The notes: generated by a model from the sequence alone, not told the origin. A stretch of DNA of 64,000 nucleotides from an uncultured Anaeromusa sp. (GCF_963676855.1 NZ_OY781460.1:2209520-2273519); one strand, 5' to 3'. Positions 25,746-34,332 are shown, counted from the first letter of the stretch. A program made the numbers and translations.

Positions 25746-26094
25746 TTCTGCGTTTATGCGGATGATGCTGAAAACCACTTTGGTGGGACTTGGACATCGT
25801 ATTGTCGGCGAGGCGGGCGATGGCGAGCAGGCAGTAGAAAGATATGAAGAACTACTGCCGGACTTGGTTACTATGGATATTACTATGCCTAACGTGAGCG
25901 GTATTGAGGCGGTGAAGCGCATTCGCGCCAAAGACCAAGATGCTTGCATTGTTATGGTCTCTGCGCTGGGACAGCAAGCTATTATGAATGAGGCTCTTGA
26001 AGCAGGTGCAAAGGACTTTATTGTTAAACCTTTTGTACCGGAACAAATAGCGGCGGTGTTGGAGCGGGTTTTAAATCCTAAAAAGCCTGCTTGA
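25720..26094 (+). CDS. CheY-like single-domain response regulator
   Basis: A 124-residue lone receiver domain. The acidic pair Asp8-Asp9, phosphoacceptor Asp53 (TMDITMP), Ser81 and Lys103 (FIVKPF) are all in place, so it should be phosphorylated by a histidine kinase. No output domain is attached, as in CheY or Spo0F; chemotaxis genes are not nearby, so its partner is unknown. ATG at 25720 follows GGGGAGGA and lies inside the 3' end of thiD in another frame. The stop codon overlaps the -35 of the downstream tRNA promoter. Confidence 0.88.
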   Translation: MARVLLCDDSAFMRMMLKTTLVGLGHRIVGEAGDGEQAVERYEELLPDLVTMDITMPNVSGIEAVKRIRAKDQDACIVMVSALGQQAIMNEALEAGAKDFIVKPFVPEQIAAVLERVLNPKKPA

Positions 26095-26118
26095 CAATCT
26101 CTGGTGTTATGTTATAAT
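26091..26118 (+). promoter_or_regulatory. upstream promoter (P1) of the tRNA cluster
   Basis: TTGACA (26091-26096), 16-base spacer and TATAAT (26113-26118); the -35 contains the stop codon of the receiver gene. Confidence 0.8.
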
Positions 26119-26168
26119 ACAACACGTGGCAGACGAAACGCTGATTGGGCGATTGTTCAACTCTTGGG

Positions 26169-26197
26169 TTGACAAAGCTTTCGGCATTCGGTACAAT
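26169..26197 (+). promoter_or_regulatory. downstream promoter (P2) of the tRNA cluster
   Basis: TTGACA (26169-26174), 17-base spacer and TACAAT (26192-26197), 20 bases before tRNA-Asp. Confidence 0.75.
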
Positions 26198-26216
26198 CGT
26201 TACTGCGACAGGTAAT

Positions 26217-26292
26217 GGCCCCGTGGTGTAGCGGTGAACATGCCGCCCTGTCACGGCGGAGATCGTCGGTTCGAATCCGATCGGGGTCGCCA
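26217..26292 (+). tRNA. tRNA-Asp (GTC anticodon)
   Basis: A 76-base cloverleaf, acceptor GGCCCCG/CGGGGTC (one G-T pair), anticodon loop CTGTCAC (GTC), encoded GCCA end. First gene of a five-tRNA cluster. Confidence 0.96.
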
Positions 26293-26295
26293 TTT

Positions 26296-26371
<76 letters not shown>

Positions 26372-26375
26372 TTAT

Positions 26376-26450
26376 GCGGAAGTGGCTCAGTGGTAGAGCA
26401 TCGCCTTGCCAAGGCGAGGGTCGCGAGTTCGAATCTCGTCTTCCGCTCCA
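26376..26450 (+). tRNA. tRNA-Gly (GCC anticodon), second copy
   Basis: A 75-base cloverleaf with anticodon loop TTGCCAA. All 75 bases are identical to the stand-alone copy at 22116-22190, so the copies arose by duplication or are kept alike by conversion. Confidence 0.96.
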
Positions 26451-26457
26451 TTTTTTA

Positions 26458-26531
<74 letters not shown>

Positions 26532-26550
26532 ATTTTATTACGTATAGAGA

Positions 26551-26579
26551 GCCCTGTATCTCAAAGGATGCGGGCTTTT
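26551..26579 (+). terminator. imperfect hairpin between tRNA-Cys and tRNA-Leu
   Basis: AGCCC and GGGCT pair around a weaker inner ATC/GAT helix and are followed by TTTTTCC. It may terminate part of the transcript before tRNA-Leu. Confidence 0.45.
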
Positions 26580-26590
26580 TCCAAATCTAG

Positions 26591-26676
26591 GCGGGTGTGG
26601 TGGAATGGCAGACACAAGGGACTTAAAATCCCTCGGAGGCAACTCCGTGTCGGTTCGAGTCCGACCACCCGCACCA
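26591..26676 (+). tRNA. tRNA-Leu (TAA anticodon)
   Basis: An 86-base class II tRNA with acceptor GCGGGTG/CACCCGC, anticodon stem GGGA.../...TCCC presenting CTTAAAA (TAA), a long variable arm CGGAGGCAACTCCG and encoded ACCA end. Confidence 0.95.
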
Positions 26677-26683
26677 AAAAACA

Positions 26684-26708
26684 AAAACTCCGCGAAGCGG
26701 AGTTTTTT
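26684..26708 (+). terminator. terminator of the tRNA cluster
   Basis: AAAACTCCGC pairs with GCGGAGTTTT around GAA, followed by a run of T. Confidence 0.9.
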
Positions 26709-26752
26709 TTATGGTTCAAGAAAGTATAATTTTTCAGTAGGCCTTTCGTCGG

Positions 26753-26782
26753 TTGGCAGTTTTACAAGATATGGCTTATAAT
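26753..26782 (+). promoter_or_regulatory. promoter of the nrdR operon
   Basis: TTGGCA (26753-26758), 18-base spacer and consensus TATAAT (26777-26782), with start near 26789. Confidence 0.7.
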
Positions 26783-26792
26783 AGAAAAGGAA

Positions 26793-26808
26793 ATACCATA
26801 TATAGTAG
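26793..26808 (+). promoter_or_regulatory. candidate NrdR box in front of nrdR
   Basis: ATACCATATATAGTAG agrees with the known NrdR box (acaCwAtATaTwGtgt) at 12 of 16 positions, including the ATAT core. It overlaps the transcription start and ends at the ribosome site, suggesting autorepression. A second box at the usual spacing upstream is only weakly visible. Confidence 0.45.
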
Positions 26809-26820
26809 GAGGAGACGCTT

Positions 26821-27315
26821 GTGCGCTGTCCGTTTTGTGCCTTTCCGGAAAGCAAGGTCATTGATTCCCGGGCGGCTGAAGAAGGGGTGTCCATTCGCAG
26901 GCGCCGCGAATGCCTGCATTGTCAACGACGTTTTACTACATACGAAGTGGTAGAAAAAGTGCCTGTTATGGTCGTGAAAAAAGATGGTCGGCGAGAAATG
27001 TTTGATAAGGCCAAACTGCAAGCGGGTCTTATGCGGGCTTGTGAAAAAAGGCCGGTATCTTTGCAGGAAATTGAAGAATTGGCAAATCAGGTGGAACGAG
27101 ATATCTATAATACGATGGAGCGAGAGATTTCTTCGCGAGAAATTGGCGAACGAGTCATGAATTTGCTGCAGGACGTGGATCCGGTGGCTTATGTGCGTTT
27201 TGCCTCCGTATATCGGCAATTTACGGATTTGCATAACTTTAAAGACGAATTGGAATCTTTGCTTTTGCGGCGACAGCAAGGGCCTAGTAAGAGCAAAGGG
27301 CGTAAAAAAGGATAA
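26821..27315 (+). CDS. nrdR: transcriptional repressor NrdR
   Basis: An ATP/dATP-sensing repressor of ribonucleotide reductase genes. The 164-residue product has the four-cysteine zinc ribbon (MRCPFCAFPESKVIDSR ... RRRECLHCQRRFTTYE) and the ATP-cone beginning VVKKDGRREMFDKAKLQAGL. The start is GTG with GGAGGAG upstream. It leads an apparent operon with nrdD and nrdG, so the sensor and its likely target are made together. A short Lys-rich tail (KSKGRKKG) extends the usual length slightly. Confidence 0.94.
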   Translation: MRCPFCAFPESKVIDSRAAEEGVSIRRRRECLHCQRRFTTYEVVEKVPVMVVKKDGRREMFDKAKLQAGLMRACEKRPVSLQEIEELANQVERDIYNTMEREISSREIGERVMNLLQDVDPVAYVRFASVYRQFTDLHNFKDELESLLLRRQQGPSKSKGRKKG

Positions 27316-27361
27316 TATAACACTCCTGCTCCCATTTTGAAATAAGCGAGGCGGTTACTAT

Positions 27362-29380
27362 ATGTTTACAATGATTCGTAAAAGAGATGGCCGGGAAGTT
27401 TCTTTTGATGAGACAAAAATTACCGATGCTATTTTTAAGGCGGCGAAAGCCGTAGGCGGTGCGGATCGGCAATTGGCAATGGAACTTACGTTGGATGTGT
27501 TGCGCTTTTTAAAGCAAAAATATAATGGCGGCAGTTTTACGGTAGAAGATGTTCAAGATACTGTTGAAAAAATTCTGATTGAAAAAGGGCATGCAAAAAC
27601 AGCAAAGGCTTATATTTTGTATCGGTATCAACGGACGCGGATGCGCGAATCCCAGTCAGAGCTGATGGACGCTGTAGCCGATATTTTGGTGGAGACAAGC
27701 CGCGAAAACGCTAATGTTTCCAATTCGCCTTCGGCTAAAATGCTGCAGATTGCTTCTGCGGCGAGTAAAGCATACTATTTGAATCGTTTGATTCCCGAAG
27801 AAATGGCTCAAGCCCATCGACGGGGAGATATTCATATTCACGATTTGGATTTTTACGGTAAAACACTGACGTGTGTGCAAATCCCACTAGGAAAACTATT
27901 GCATTCCGGATTTAATAATGGACATGGCTTTATTCGTTCTCCGAAACGTCCGGCCAGTGCGACGGCGTTAGCTGCTATTATCTTGCAAAGCAGTCAGAAT
28001 GATATGCACGGCGGACAAAGTTTCGCTTTTTTTGACCGCGACATGGCGCCGTTTATGGCGGAAGCGAGTGAAGAAGAAGTCTATCAAGCCATGGAGGCTT
28101 TGATTTACAACCTTAACTCCATGCACAGCCGTGCTGGAGCTCAGGTTCCGTTTTCTAGTCTGAATATCGGCACAGATACGTCACCCGCTGGCCGGAGCGT
28201 AATTAAAAATGTTCTCTTGGCTTATGAAAAAGGCTTGGGACGAGGCGAAAACCCGATTTTCCCGAATATTATTTTCCGTGTCCAAGATGGTGTCAATTTC
28301 AATCCTGGTGACCCCAACTATGATTTGTTCCATTTAGCTATGCGCGTAGCTTCGCAACGATTGAACCCTACGTTCAGCTTTATGGATTCTTCTTTTAACG
28401 CGCCCTATGGAGACCAGGTTGGTTATATGGGGTGTCGCACCCGGGTGATGGCTAACTGTTGTGGGCCGGAAGTAACTGACGGCAGAGGCAATCTTAGCTT
28501 TACTACCATCAATCTGCCTCGCTTGGGTATCAAGGCGGAGCGGGATTTGATGAAGTTTTATCAAAGTTTGTCCGATTTGATCGATTTGACGTGCGAACAG
28601 CTGTATCATCGCTATCAAGTACAGGCAAGTTTAAAAGTCAAAGACATGCCGTTTTTGATGGGGCAGCAGTTGTATTTGGAATCGGAAACGCTTAAACCTA
28701 ATGATGTGATTGAATCGGTGATTAAACATGGCACCTTGTCGGTAGGTTTTATTGGTTTGGCGGAAACCTTGATTGCGCTTACCGGCGCGCATCATGGAGA
28801 AGACGAAGAATCAAGGGCTTTGGGCGAGGAAATCGTTTCGTTTATGCGCGATAAAGTCGATAAGGCGATCGATAAATATGGTTTGAACTATTCGCTGCTG
28901 GCTACGCCTGCAGAGGGCCTGTCCGGTCGTTTCTTGCGTATGGACCGTAAAGAATATGGCATCATTCCCGGTGTGACGGATCGCGACTATTATACGAACT
29001 CGTTCCATGTACCTGTATATTATCCGATAAATGCGTTTGAAAAAGTCCGCATTGAAGGTCCGTATCACAAAATGACCAATGCCGGACATATCAGTTATGT
29101 GGAATTTAGTTCGCCGCCGGTTAATAATTTAGCTGCTGTAGAAGCAGTGCTGCGGCATATGAAAGAGAATGACTTTGGGTATGCGGGGATTAATTTTCCT
29201 GTTGATTTTTGCCAAAACTGCGGTTATCTGGGGGTAATTGAAACCGAGTCCTGCCCTTCTTGCAGCGCTACTTCGGTGCGGCGCGTGCGCCGGATTACAG
29301 GATATTTGAGTACTACGGAACGGTTTAATGATTCCAAGAAACAGGAACTCAATGAGCGCGTCAGCCATTTTCGAAAATGA
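27362..29380 (+). CDS. nrdD: anaerobic ribonucleoside-triphosphate reductase
   Basis: Makes dNTPs from NTPs without oxygen using a glycyl radical. The 672-residue enzyme has an N-terminal ATP-cone (IRKRDGREVSFDETKITDAIFKAA), the reductase barrel with FMDSSFNAPYG and VMANCCGPEVTDGRGN, a C-terminal four-cysteine zinc site (FCQNCGY ... ESCPSCSA) and the radical loop RRITGYLSTTERFND with Gly647 the probable radical residue. Cysteines for thiyl chemistry are present in the CCG region. It lies 46 bases after nrdR and 29 before nrdG. Confidence 0.95.
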   Translation: MFTMIRKRDGREVSFDETKITDAIFKAAKAVGGADRQLAMELTLDVLRFLKQKYNGGSFTVEDVQDTVEKILIEKGHAKTAKAYILYRYQRTRMRESQSELMDAVADILVETSRENANVSNSPSAKMLQIASAASKAYYLNRLIPEEMAQAHRRGDIHIHDLDFYGKTLTCVQIPLGKLLHSGFNNGHGFIRSPKRPASATALAAIILQSSQNDMHGGQSFAFFDRDMAPFMAEASEEEVYQAMEALIYNLNSMHSRAGAQVPFSSLNIGTDTSPAGRSVIKNVLLAYEKGLGRGENPIFPNIIFRVQDGVNFNPGDPNYDLFHLAMRVASQRLNPTFSFMDSSFNAPYGDQVGYMGCRTRVMANCCGPEVTDGRGNLSFTTINLPRLGIKAERDLMKFYQSLSDLIDLTCEQLYHRYQVQASLKVKDMPFLMGQQLYLESETLKPNDVIESVIKHGTLSVGFIGLAETLIALTGAHHGEDEESRALGEEIVSFMRDKVDKAIDKYGLNYSLLATPAEGLSGRFLRMDRKEYGIIPGVTDRDYYTNSFHVPVYYPINAFEKVRIEGPYHKMTNAGHISYVEFSSPPVNNLAAVEAVLRHMKENDFGYAGINFPVDFCQNCGYLGVIETESCPSCSATSVRRVRRITGYLSTTERFNDSKKQELNERVSHFRK

Positions 29381-29409
29381 TTGTCAAAACAAGGGAAGTG
29401 TAATTGGCT

Positions 29410-29907
29410 ATGATTCGGTGTGCGGATATTCTAGATGAATCTATTGTAGATGGTGAAGGAATTCGGCTTACGGTATTTTTACAAGGTTGTCCAAGACGCT
29501 GTGAGGGCTGTCATAATCCGGCGCTGCTTCCCGTTGACGGTGGTACAGAGTGGGAAGAGAGTCAACTGGTACAAGAACTTTTGAAACGGCTGACTCCTTT
29601 GCACAAGGGGATCACGTTCAGTGGCGGCGACCCCTTGTTGCAGGCGGAAGAGCTGGAAATTGTGCTGGCCGAGCTGCGCATGCGGCGTTCTGAGATGGAT
29701 ATTTGGCTTTATACGGGCTATGTATACGAGGAAATCAGTCATTTACCAGCTTTGCGCTGGATTGATGTGCTGGTTGATGGCCCTTTTGTGCAAAGTGAAC
29801 GGGATTTGACCTTGCCATATCGCGGTTCGCGCAATCAGCGGATTTTGGATGTGCGTAAAAGCCGTGAAGCTGGCTGTGCCGTATCGTATGTATTAGCGGC
29901 GCGCTAA
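29410..29907 (+). CDS. nrdG: anaerobic ribonucleotide reductase activating protein
   Basis: A radical-SAM enzyme that creates the glycyl radical on NrdD. The CxxxCxxC cluster motif is Cys27, Cys31 and Cys34 in GCPRRCEGC, followed by the SAM-binding GGDPL segment (FSGGDPLLQ). The 165-residue length is normal. ATG at 29410 has GGGAAGTG about 9 bases upstream; an in-frame TTG at 29404 is only 3 bases from it. Confidence 0.93.
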   Translation: MIRCADILDESIVDGEGIRLTVFLQGCPRRCEGCHNPALLPVDGGTEWEESQLVQELLKRLTPLHKGITFSGGDPLLQAEELEIVLAELRMRRSEMDIWLYTGYVYEEISHLPALRWIDVLVDGPFVQSERDLTLPYRGSRNQRILDVRKSREAGCAVSYVLAAR

Positions 29908-29936
29908 GCAATCACTTTCCTAAGGAAGGGATTTTC

Positions 29937-32900
29937 ATGAATCAGTATTGTATTATACCGGAAAACCAAGATTCATTTTTGCAATTTTTGCAGCCCTTGG
30001 TTTTGCCGCAAGAAGAAAAAACCAGACTTTGCTCTGCTAGAATCGCCAAGGTGGATGTGGATACGCAAGACTTGTCTTGGGTCGTGTATTTGGAGGTAGA
30101 ACGCTTGTTGGCAGCGCAGACGCTGCAACAACTATCCCAAAGCCTATGCCAGGGGTGCGGCTTGAAAACAGTACGCTTTGTGCAGCGACCTGGACGCCTG
30201 GAGGACTATTTGCAATTGCATTGGGCAGATGTTTGCGAGTTGGTTTCTGGAGCGCAGCCAGCGCTGAAAAGACTGCTGACCTCTTCTGGTTGGGAATGGA
30301 AAGACGAGTGTCTGACAGTGAATGTGCAGGGCTCCTTAGCGGCGGAATTGGTAGAAAGCCAAAATGTGGCTGCAAAACTGCAGCATTGGATTGAGGAAAG
30401 TTTTCAGCGTCAATGCCAGGTTTTTTGTAATATTACGCAGACGGAGCCGGTGGCGGCGCAACCGGAAGACGCATTGACGCCGGAATACCTAGCTGCCTTA
30501 GAGATGGTGCAAGAACAGCAGAAAAGTGGTGGCGACGGAAACGGGAAAAAGAGTAATATCTTTTTTGGGCGGTCTTTATCTAAAGAAAAAGTGCAGCCTT
30601 TGTCGCTTGTTCAAGATGAGGAGAAATCGGTTATTGTTGAAGGAGAATTGAGCCAGGTCGATATTCGCGAATTGCGGACCGGGCGATTTTTGATGACCTT
30701 TGATGTGGGAGACCCTTTAGGGGGTATTGCCGGCAAAGTGTTTTTTGACGATGGGGAAAGCTGTCGCAAAGCAGTGGGCGATGTGAAAGATGGTTTGCGG
30801 GTTCGTCTGCGTGGTAAGGTGCAGTATGACAAATTTAGCAACGATCTTGTTCTGTTTGCCGACAGCATGAACCGCGCGGATAAAGAATTGCGCCAAGATG
30901 AAAGCGTGGAAAAACGAATTGAGCTGCATGCGCATACGCGGATGAGTAATATGGACGGCATGGTATCGGCGAAAGAGCTGATTAAAACGGCGGCGCGCTG
31001 GGGACATCCGGCCATTGCGATTACTGACCATGGAGTTGTGCAGTCTTTTCCAGAAGCGCAGAAGGTGGCGGGAGACTGCGGTATCAAAGTGATTTACGGG
31101 ATGGAAGGGTATCTATTCGAGCACGATATCAACCAGGCGCGGCATATTGTAATTTTGGCTAAGAATCAAGTGGGGCTGCGGAATTTGTATCGTTTGGTTT
31201 CCATTTCTCATTTGAAGTATTTGCATCGCACCCCCCGTATTCCTCGCTCCGTGTTGTTAGAGCACAGGGAAGGGCTTATTTTGGGCTCTGCCTGTGAGGC
31301 GGGTGAGTTGATTCAGGCGATCGTGCATCAAGCGTCGGAAAGCGAATTGCTCAAAATTGCTGATTTTTACGATTATTTAGAGATACAGCCTATCGGCAAT
31401 AATGCATTTTTAGTGAGGGAAGGCATCGTGCCGGACGAGGAAGGGCTGCGTAATATTAATCGCAAAGTGTGCGAATTGGCTAAAAAAGTTGGTAAGCCTG
31501 TCGTGGCTACGGGAGATGTGCATTTCCTAAACCCGGAGGACGAAGTATACCGGCGCATTTTGATGGCTGGCAAAGGCTTTTCCGATGCGGATCATCAGCC
31601 GCCACTTTATATGCATACTACGGAAGAAATGTTGATGGAATTTTCTTACTTGGGAAAGGCCAAAGCTAAAGAAGTGGTTGTTGAAGCGCCGCTGCAGGTT
31701 TCTTCGTGGATCGATGATTTTAAGCCCATTCCCAACCGTTTGTTTACGCCTGAAATTCCGGGAGCCGAAGAGAGCATTCGCTCCATGTCCTATGACAAGG
31801 CGCGGGAATGGTATGGCCAGGAGTTGCCGCAGTTAGTAGAAGAGCGTCTGGAGTTTGAGCTAAAATCCATTATTGGCAACGGGTTTGCCGTGTTGTATCT
31901 GATTGCGCACAAGCTGGTGAAAAAATCGTTGGACGATGGCTACTTGGTAGGATCTCGGGGTTCGGTAGGTTCTTCGTTTGTGGCGACCATGAGTGGTATT
32001 ACAGAGGTAAATCCTTTGCCTCCGCATTGGCGGTGCGAGCACTGCTTATATAGTGAATTTGTTACCGACGGCAGCTACGGAGGCGGCTTTGACTTGCCGG
32101 ATAAAGACTGTCCGCAGTGTGGCAAGCGGTTGCGCAAAGACGGACAAGATATCCCTTTTGCCGTTTTCATGGGCTTTAACGGTGACAAGGTGCCTGATAT
32201 TGATTTGAACTTTTCAGGAGACTATCAGCCGGTGGCCCATAAATATACCGAGGAGCTTTTTGGTAAAGACAATGTGTTTCGCGCCGGTACCATTGCCACG
32301 GTGGCGGATAAGACGGCCTACGGCTTTGTGAAGAACTATTTTAATGATCGGGGCCAAAACCCTCGTAATGCGCATATTAATTGCCTTGTCAGTGGTTGCA
32401 CCGGTGTGCGGCGCACGACAGGGCAGCATCCGGGAGGCATTACCGTTGTACCACGGGATATGGACGTACATCAATTTACGCCCATCCAGCGGCCGGCGGA
32501 TGATAAAAATTCCGGAACCATCACGACGCACTTTGATTATCACTCCATTGACGCCTGCTTGGTTAAACTGGATATTCTGGGGCATGACGATCCGACGGTC
32601 ATTCGCATGCTGGAAGATTTGACCGGGATTGATGCGAAAACCATTCCCTTTGACGATCCGGTGACGATGAGTCTTTTTTCCAGTACCGATGCAGTTGGCT
32701 TGACTCCTAAAGAGTTGATGGGCAGCCCGGTGGCGACCTTTGGCATACCGGAATTTGGTACGAAGTTTGTACGGCAGATGTTAGAGGATACGCTGCCGAC
32801 AACGTTCAGTGAATTAGTGCGTATTTCCGGCTTTTCTCATGGTACCGATGTTTGGCTGAATAATGCGCAGGACTTGATTAAGGATGGTACGGCCAAGTTA

Positions 32901-33623
32901 TCGGAAGCTATTTCCGCGCGCGACGATATCATGATTTATTTAATTCATAAGGGCGTGGAGCCTTCAGTAGCCTTTAAGATCATGGAGGGCGTGCGCAAAG
33001 GGAAAGGTATTACGCCGGAAAATGTAGCAAAAATGAAAGAGAAAAGTGTTCCGCAATGGTATGTAGAATCCTGCCAAAAGATTAAATACATGTTTCCTAA
33101 GGCCCATGCGGTAGCCTATGTGATGATGGCCTTTCGCATCGCCTGGTTCAAAGTGCATCACCCCTTGGCTTTTTATGCCGCTTACTTTACTGTGCGCGCC
33201 ACAGAATTTGACGCCGCCCGTATTGTTGGCGATAAGGGAAGCCTGAAAAAAGAGATGGATGTCATTGAAGCACAGGGAAAAGAGGCCTCTACTAAGGATA
33301 AAGCGCTGTTTACGATCATGGAAATGGCGATGGAGATGTACTTGCGTGGTTTTGTCTTTAAACGAATTGATTTGTATGAGTCTGATGCGGATAAATTCCG
33401 TATGGTTGACGGGGCGCTGCTGCCGCCATTGGGAGCACTGCAAGGTGTGGGGGGCTCGGCGGCGCTGAACTTGGTTGCAAGTCGCTGTCCAGACAGGCCC
33501 TTTACTTCGCAAGAGGATTTAAAGTCGCGTTCTCGTGTTTCCAGCGCTGTTATCGAAGCGTTGCGTAATCATGGCTGCTTGGAAGGGTTGCCTGAAAGTA
33601 ATCAGTTGATGTTGTTTGGCTGA
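29937..33623 (+). CDS. polC: DNA polymerase III PolC-type alpha subunit, exonuclease insert absent
   Basis: The main replicative polymerase of low-GC Gram-positive-type bacteria. Order in this 1228-residue protein: N-terminal domain (1-150), OB fold (VIVEGELSQVDIRELRTGRFLMTF, about 225-320), PHP domain opening IELHAHTRMSNMDG (about 330), polymerase core with LVGSRGSVGSSF, the Cys4 zinc element (CEHC ... CPQC), the metal-binding PDIDLNFSGDYQP and FPKAHAVAY. B. subtilis PolC is 1437 residues because a DnaQ-like 3'-5' exonuclease is inserted in the PHP domain. Here the sequence passes from YGMEGYLFEHD straight to INQARHIVILAKN (about 388-410) with no DxE exonuclease motifs. Proofreading must come from elsewhere or be weak. 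It follows nrdG after 29 bases. Confidence 0.92.
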   Translation: MNQYCIIPENQDSFLQFLQPLVLPQEEKTRLCSARIAKVDVDTQDLSWVVYLEVERLLAAQTLQQLSQSLCQGCGLKTVRFVQRPGRLEDYLQLHWADVCELVSGAQPALKRLLTSSGWEWKDECLTVNVQGSLAAELVESQNVAAKLQHWIEESFQRQCQVFCNITQTEPVAAQPEDALTPEYLAALEMVQEQQKSGGDGNGKKSNIFFGRSLSKEKVQPLSLVQDEEKSVIVEGELSQVDIRELRTGRFLMTFDVGDPLGGIAGKVFFDDGESCRKAVGDVKDGLRVRLRGKVQYDKFSNDLVLFADSMNRADKELRQDESVEKRIELHAHTRMSNMDGMVSAKELIKTAARWGHPAIAITDHGVVQSFPEAQKVAGDCGIKVIYGMEGYLFEHDINQARHIVILAKNQVGLRNLYRLVSISHLKYLHRTPRIPRSVLLEHREGLILGSACEAGELIQAIVHQASESELLKIADFYDYLEIQPIGNNAFLVREGIVPDEEGLRNINRKVCELAKKVGKPVVATGDVHFLNPEDEVYRRILMAGKGFSDADHQPPLYMHTTEEMLMEFSYLGKAKAKEVVVEAPLQVSSWIDDFKPIPNRLFTPEIPGAEESIRSMSYDKAREWYGQELPQLVEERLEFELKSIIGNGFAVLYLIAHKLVKKSLDDGYLVGSRGSVGSSFVATMSGITEVNPLPPHWRCEHCLYSEFVTDGSYGGGFDLPDKDCPQCGKRLRKDGQDIPFAVFMGFNGDKVPDIDLNFSGDYQPVAHKYTEELFGKDNVFRAGTIATVADKTAYGFVKNYFNDRGQNPRNAHINCLVSGCTGVRRTTGQHPGGITVVPRDMDVHQFTPIQRPADDKNSGTITTHFDYHSIDACLVKLDILGHDDPTVIRMLEDLTGIDAKTIPFDDPVTMSLFSSTDAVGLTPKELMGSPVATFGIPEFGTKFVRQMLEDTLPTTFSELVRISGFSHGTDVWLNNAQDLIKDGTAKLSEAISARDDIMIYLIHKGVEPSVAFKIMEGVRKGKGITPENVAKMKEKSVPQWYVESCQKIKYMFPKAHAVAYVMMAFRIAWFKVHHPLAFYAAYFTVRATEFDAARIVGDKGSLKKEMDVIEAQGKEASTKDKALFTIMEMAMEMYLRGFVFKRIDLYESDADKFRMVDGALLPPLGALQGVGGSAALNLVASRCPDRPFTSQEDLKSRSRVSSAVIEALRNHGCLEGLPESNQLMLFG

Positions 33624-33631
33624 TTTTAAGC

Positions 33632-33676
33632 AAAAACACCATTGGAAGACCAAGTCGGTCAACCAATGGTGTTTTT
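33632..33676. terminator. bidirectional terminator between polC and tpx
   Basis: AAAAACACCATTGG pairs perfectly with CCAATGGTGTTTTT; A and T runs flank both sides, so it can serve both converging genes. Confidence 0.88.
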
Positions 33677-33699
33677 ATTTTTGTACCCCTGTTAGTTCC

Positions 33700-34212
33700 T
33701 TAAGAAAGAGCTTTTACAGCGGCTAAAGCGCTGTCGAAATCAGGCGTATCTTCTACATTGGGAACATACTGGATGTAGCGGATGATATCGTCTTTGTCGA
33801 TGACGATAACACCGCGAGAGAGCAGGCGCAGTTCTTCGATGACAAAACCATATTTGCCACCAAAGTCCAGCGATTTATGATCAGAAAGGGTGGTGAGATT
33901 TTCAATGCCTTGAGCGGCGCAATAGCGTTTGATAGCGAAAGGTAAATCTACGCTAATGGAAAGAATGGCTACATCCGGAAACTTGGATGCATCTTGATTG
34001 AAAAACCGAGTCTGGGCATCGCAAACAGGGGTATCAATAGAGGGTACCACGCTGATGATACGAAGTTTTCCAGCGGTGTTAGACAATGAGAAGGACTGCA
34101 AATCTTGAGTGAGCGCTTGGAAATCGGGCGCCTTTTCACCGACTTTCAATTCACGCCCCAAAAGGGTCAAGGGAGTTCCTTTCATTTTTAAGTAACCGGT
34201 TCGTTTTTCCAT
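33700..34212 (-). CDS. tpx: thiol peroxidase (atypical 2-Cys peroxiredoxin)
   Basis: Reduces hydrogen peroxide and organic peroxides with thioredoxin as donor. The 170-residue product has the Tpx signature SVVPSIDTPVCDAQT with peroxidatic Cys64 and a resolving Cys98 in KRYCAAQGIENL, the normal pair for this family. AAAAGGAGGA precedes the ATG. The gene is alone, with a promoter carrying a Fur/PerR-like element, which would suit induction by peroxide. A thioredoxin gene is present at 48539 as a possible electron source. Confidence 0.94.
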   Translation of the reverse strand: MEKRTGYLKMKGTPLTLLGRELKVGEKAPDFQALTQDLQSFSLSNTAGKLRIISVVPSIDTPVCDAQTRFFNQDASKFPDVAILSISVDLPFAIKRYCAAQGIENLTTLSDHKSLDFGGKYGFVIEELRLLSRGVIVIDKDDIIRYIQYVPNVEDTPDFDSALAAVKALS

Positions 34213-34289
34213 GTAAATTCCTCCTTTTATTTTTGAACTTTATAAACAATAATCGAAGCTATATAATAATATTTTTTAACTACATGTAT

Positions 34290-34317
34290 ATTTTATCAAA
34301 CTGACCGGAAATGTCAA
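34290..34317 (-). promoter_or_regulatory. promoter of tpx
   Basis: Minus-strand TTGACA (34312-34317), 16-base spacer and TAAAAT (34290-34295). Confidence 0.7.
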
Positions 34318-34332
34318 CAATAATTATTATCG
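34318..34332. promoter_or_regulatory. Fur/PerR-like box upstream of tpx
   Basis: CAATAAT-T-ATTATCG is a 7-1-7 near-palindrome (12 of 14 arm positions symmetric) touching the -35 of tpx. It shares the core ATAATTATTATC with the perfect Fur-type box at 7034-7048. PerR would be the expected regulator for a peroxidase, by inference. Confidence 0.45.
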
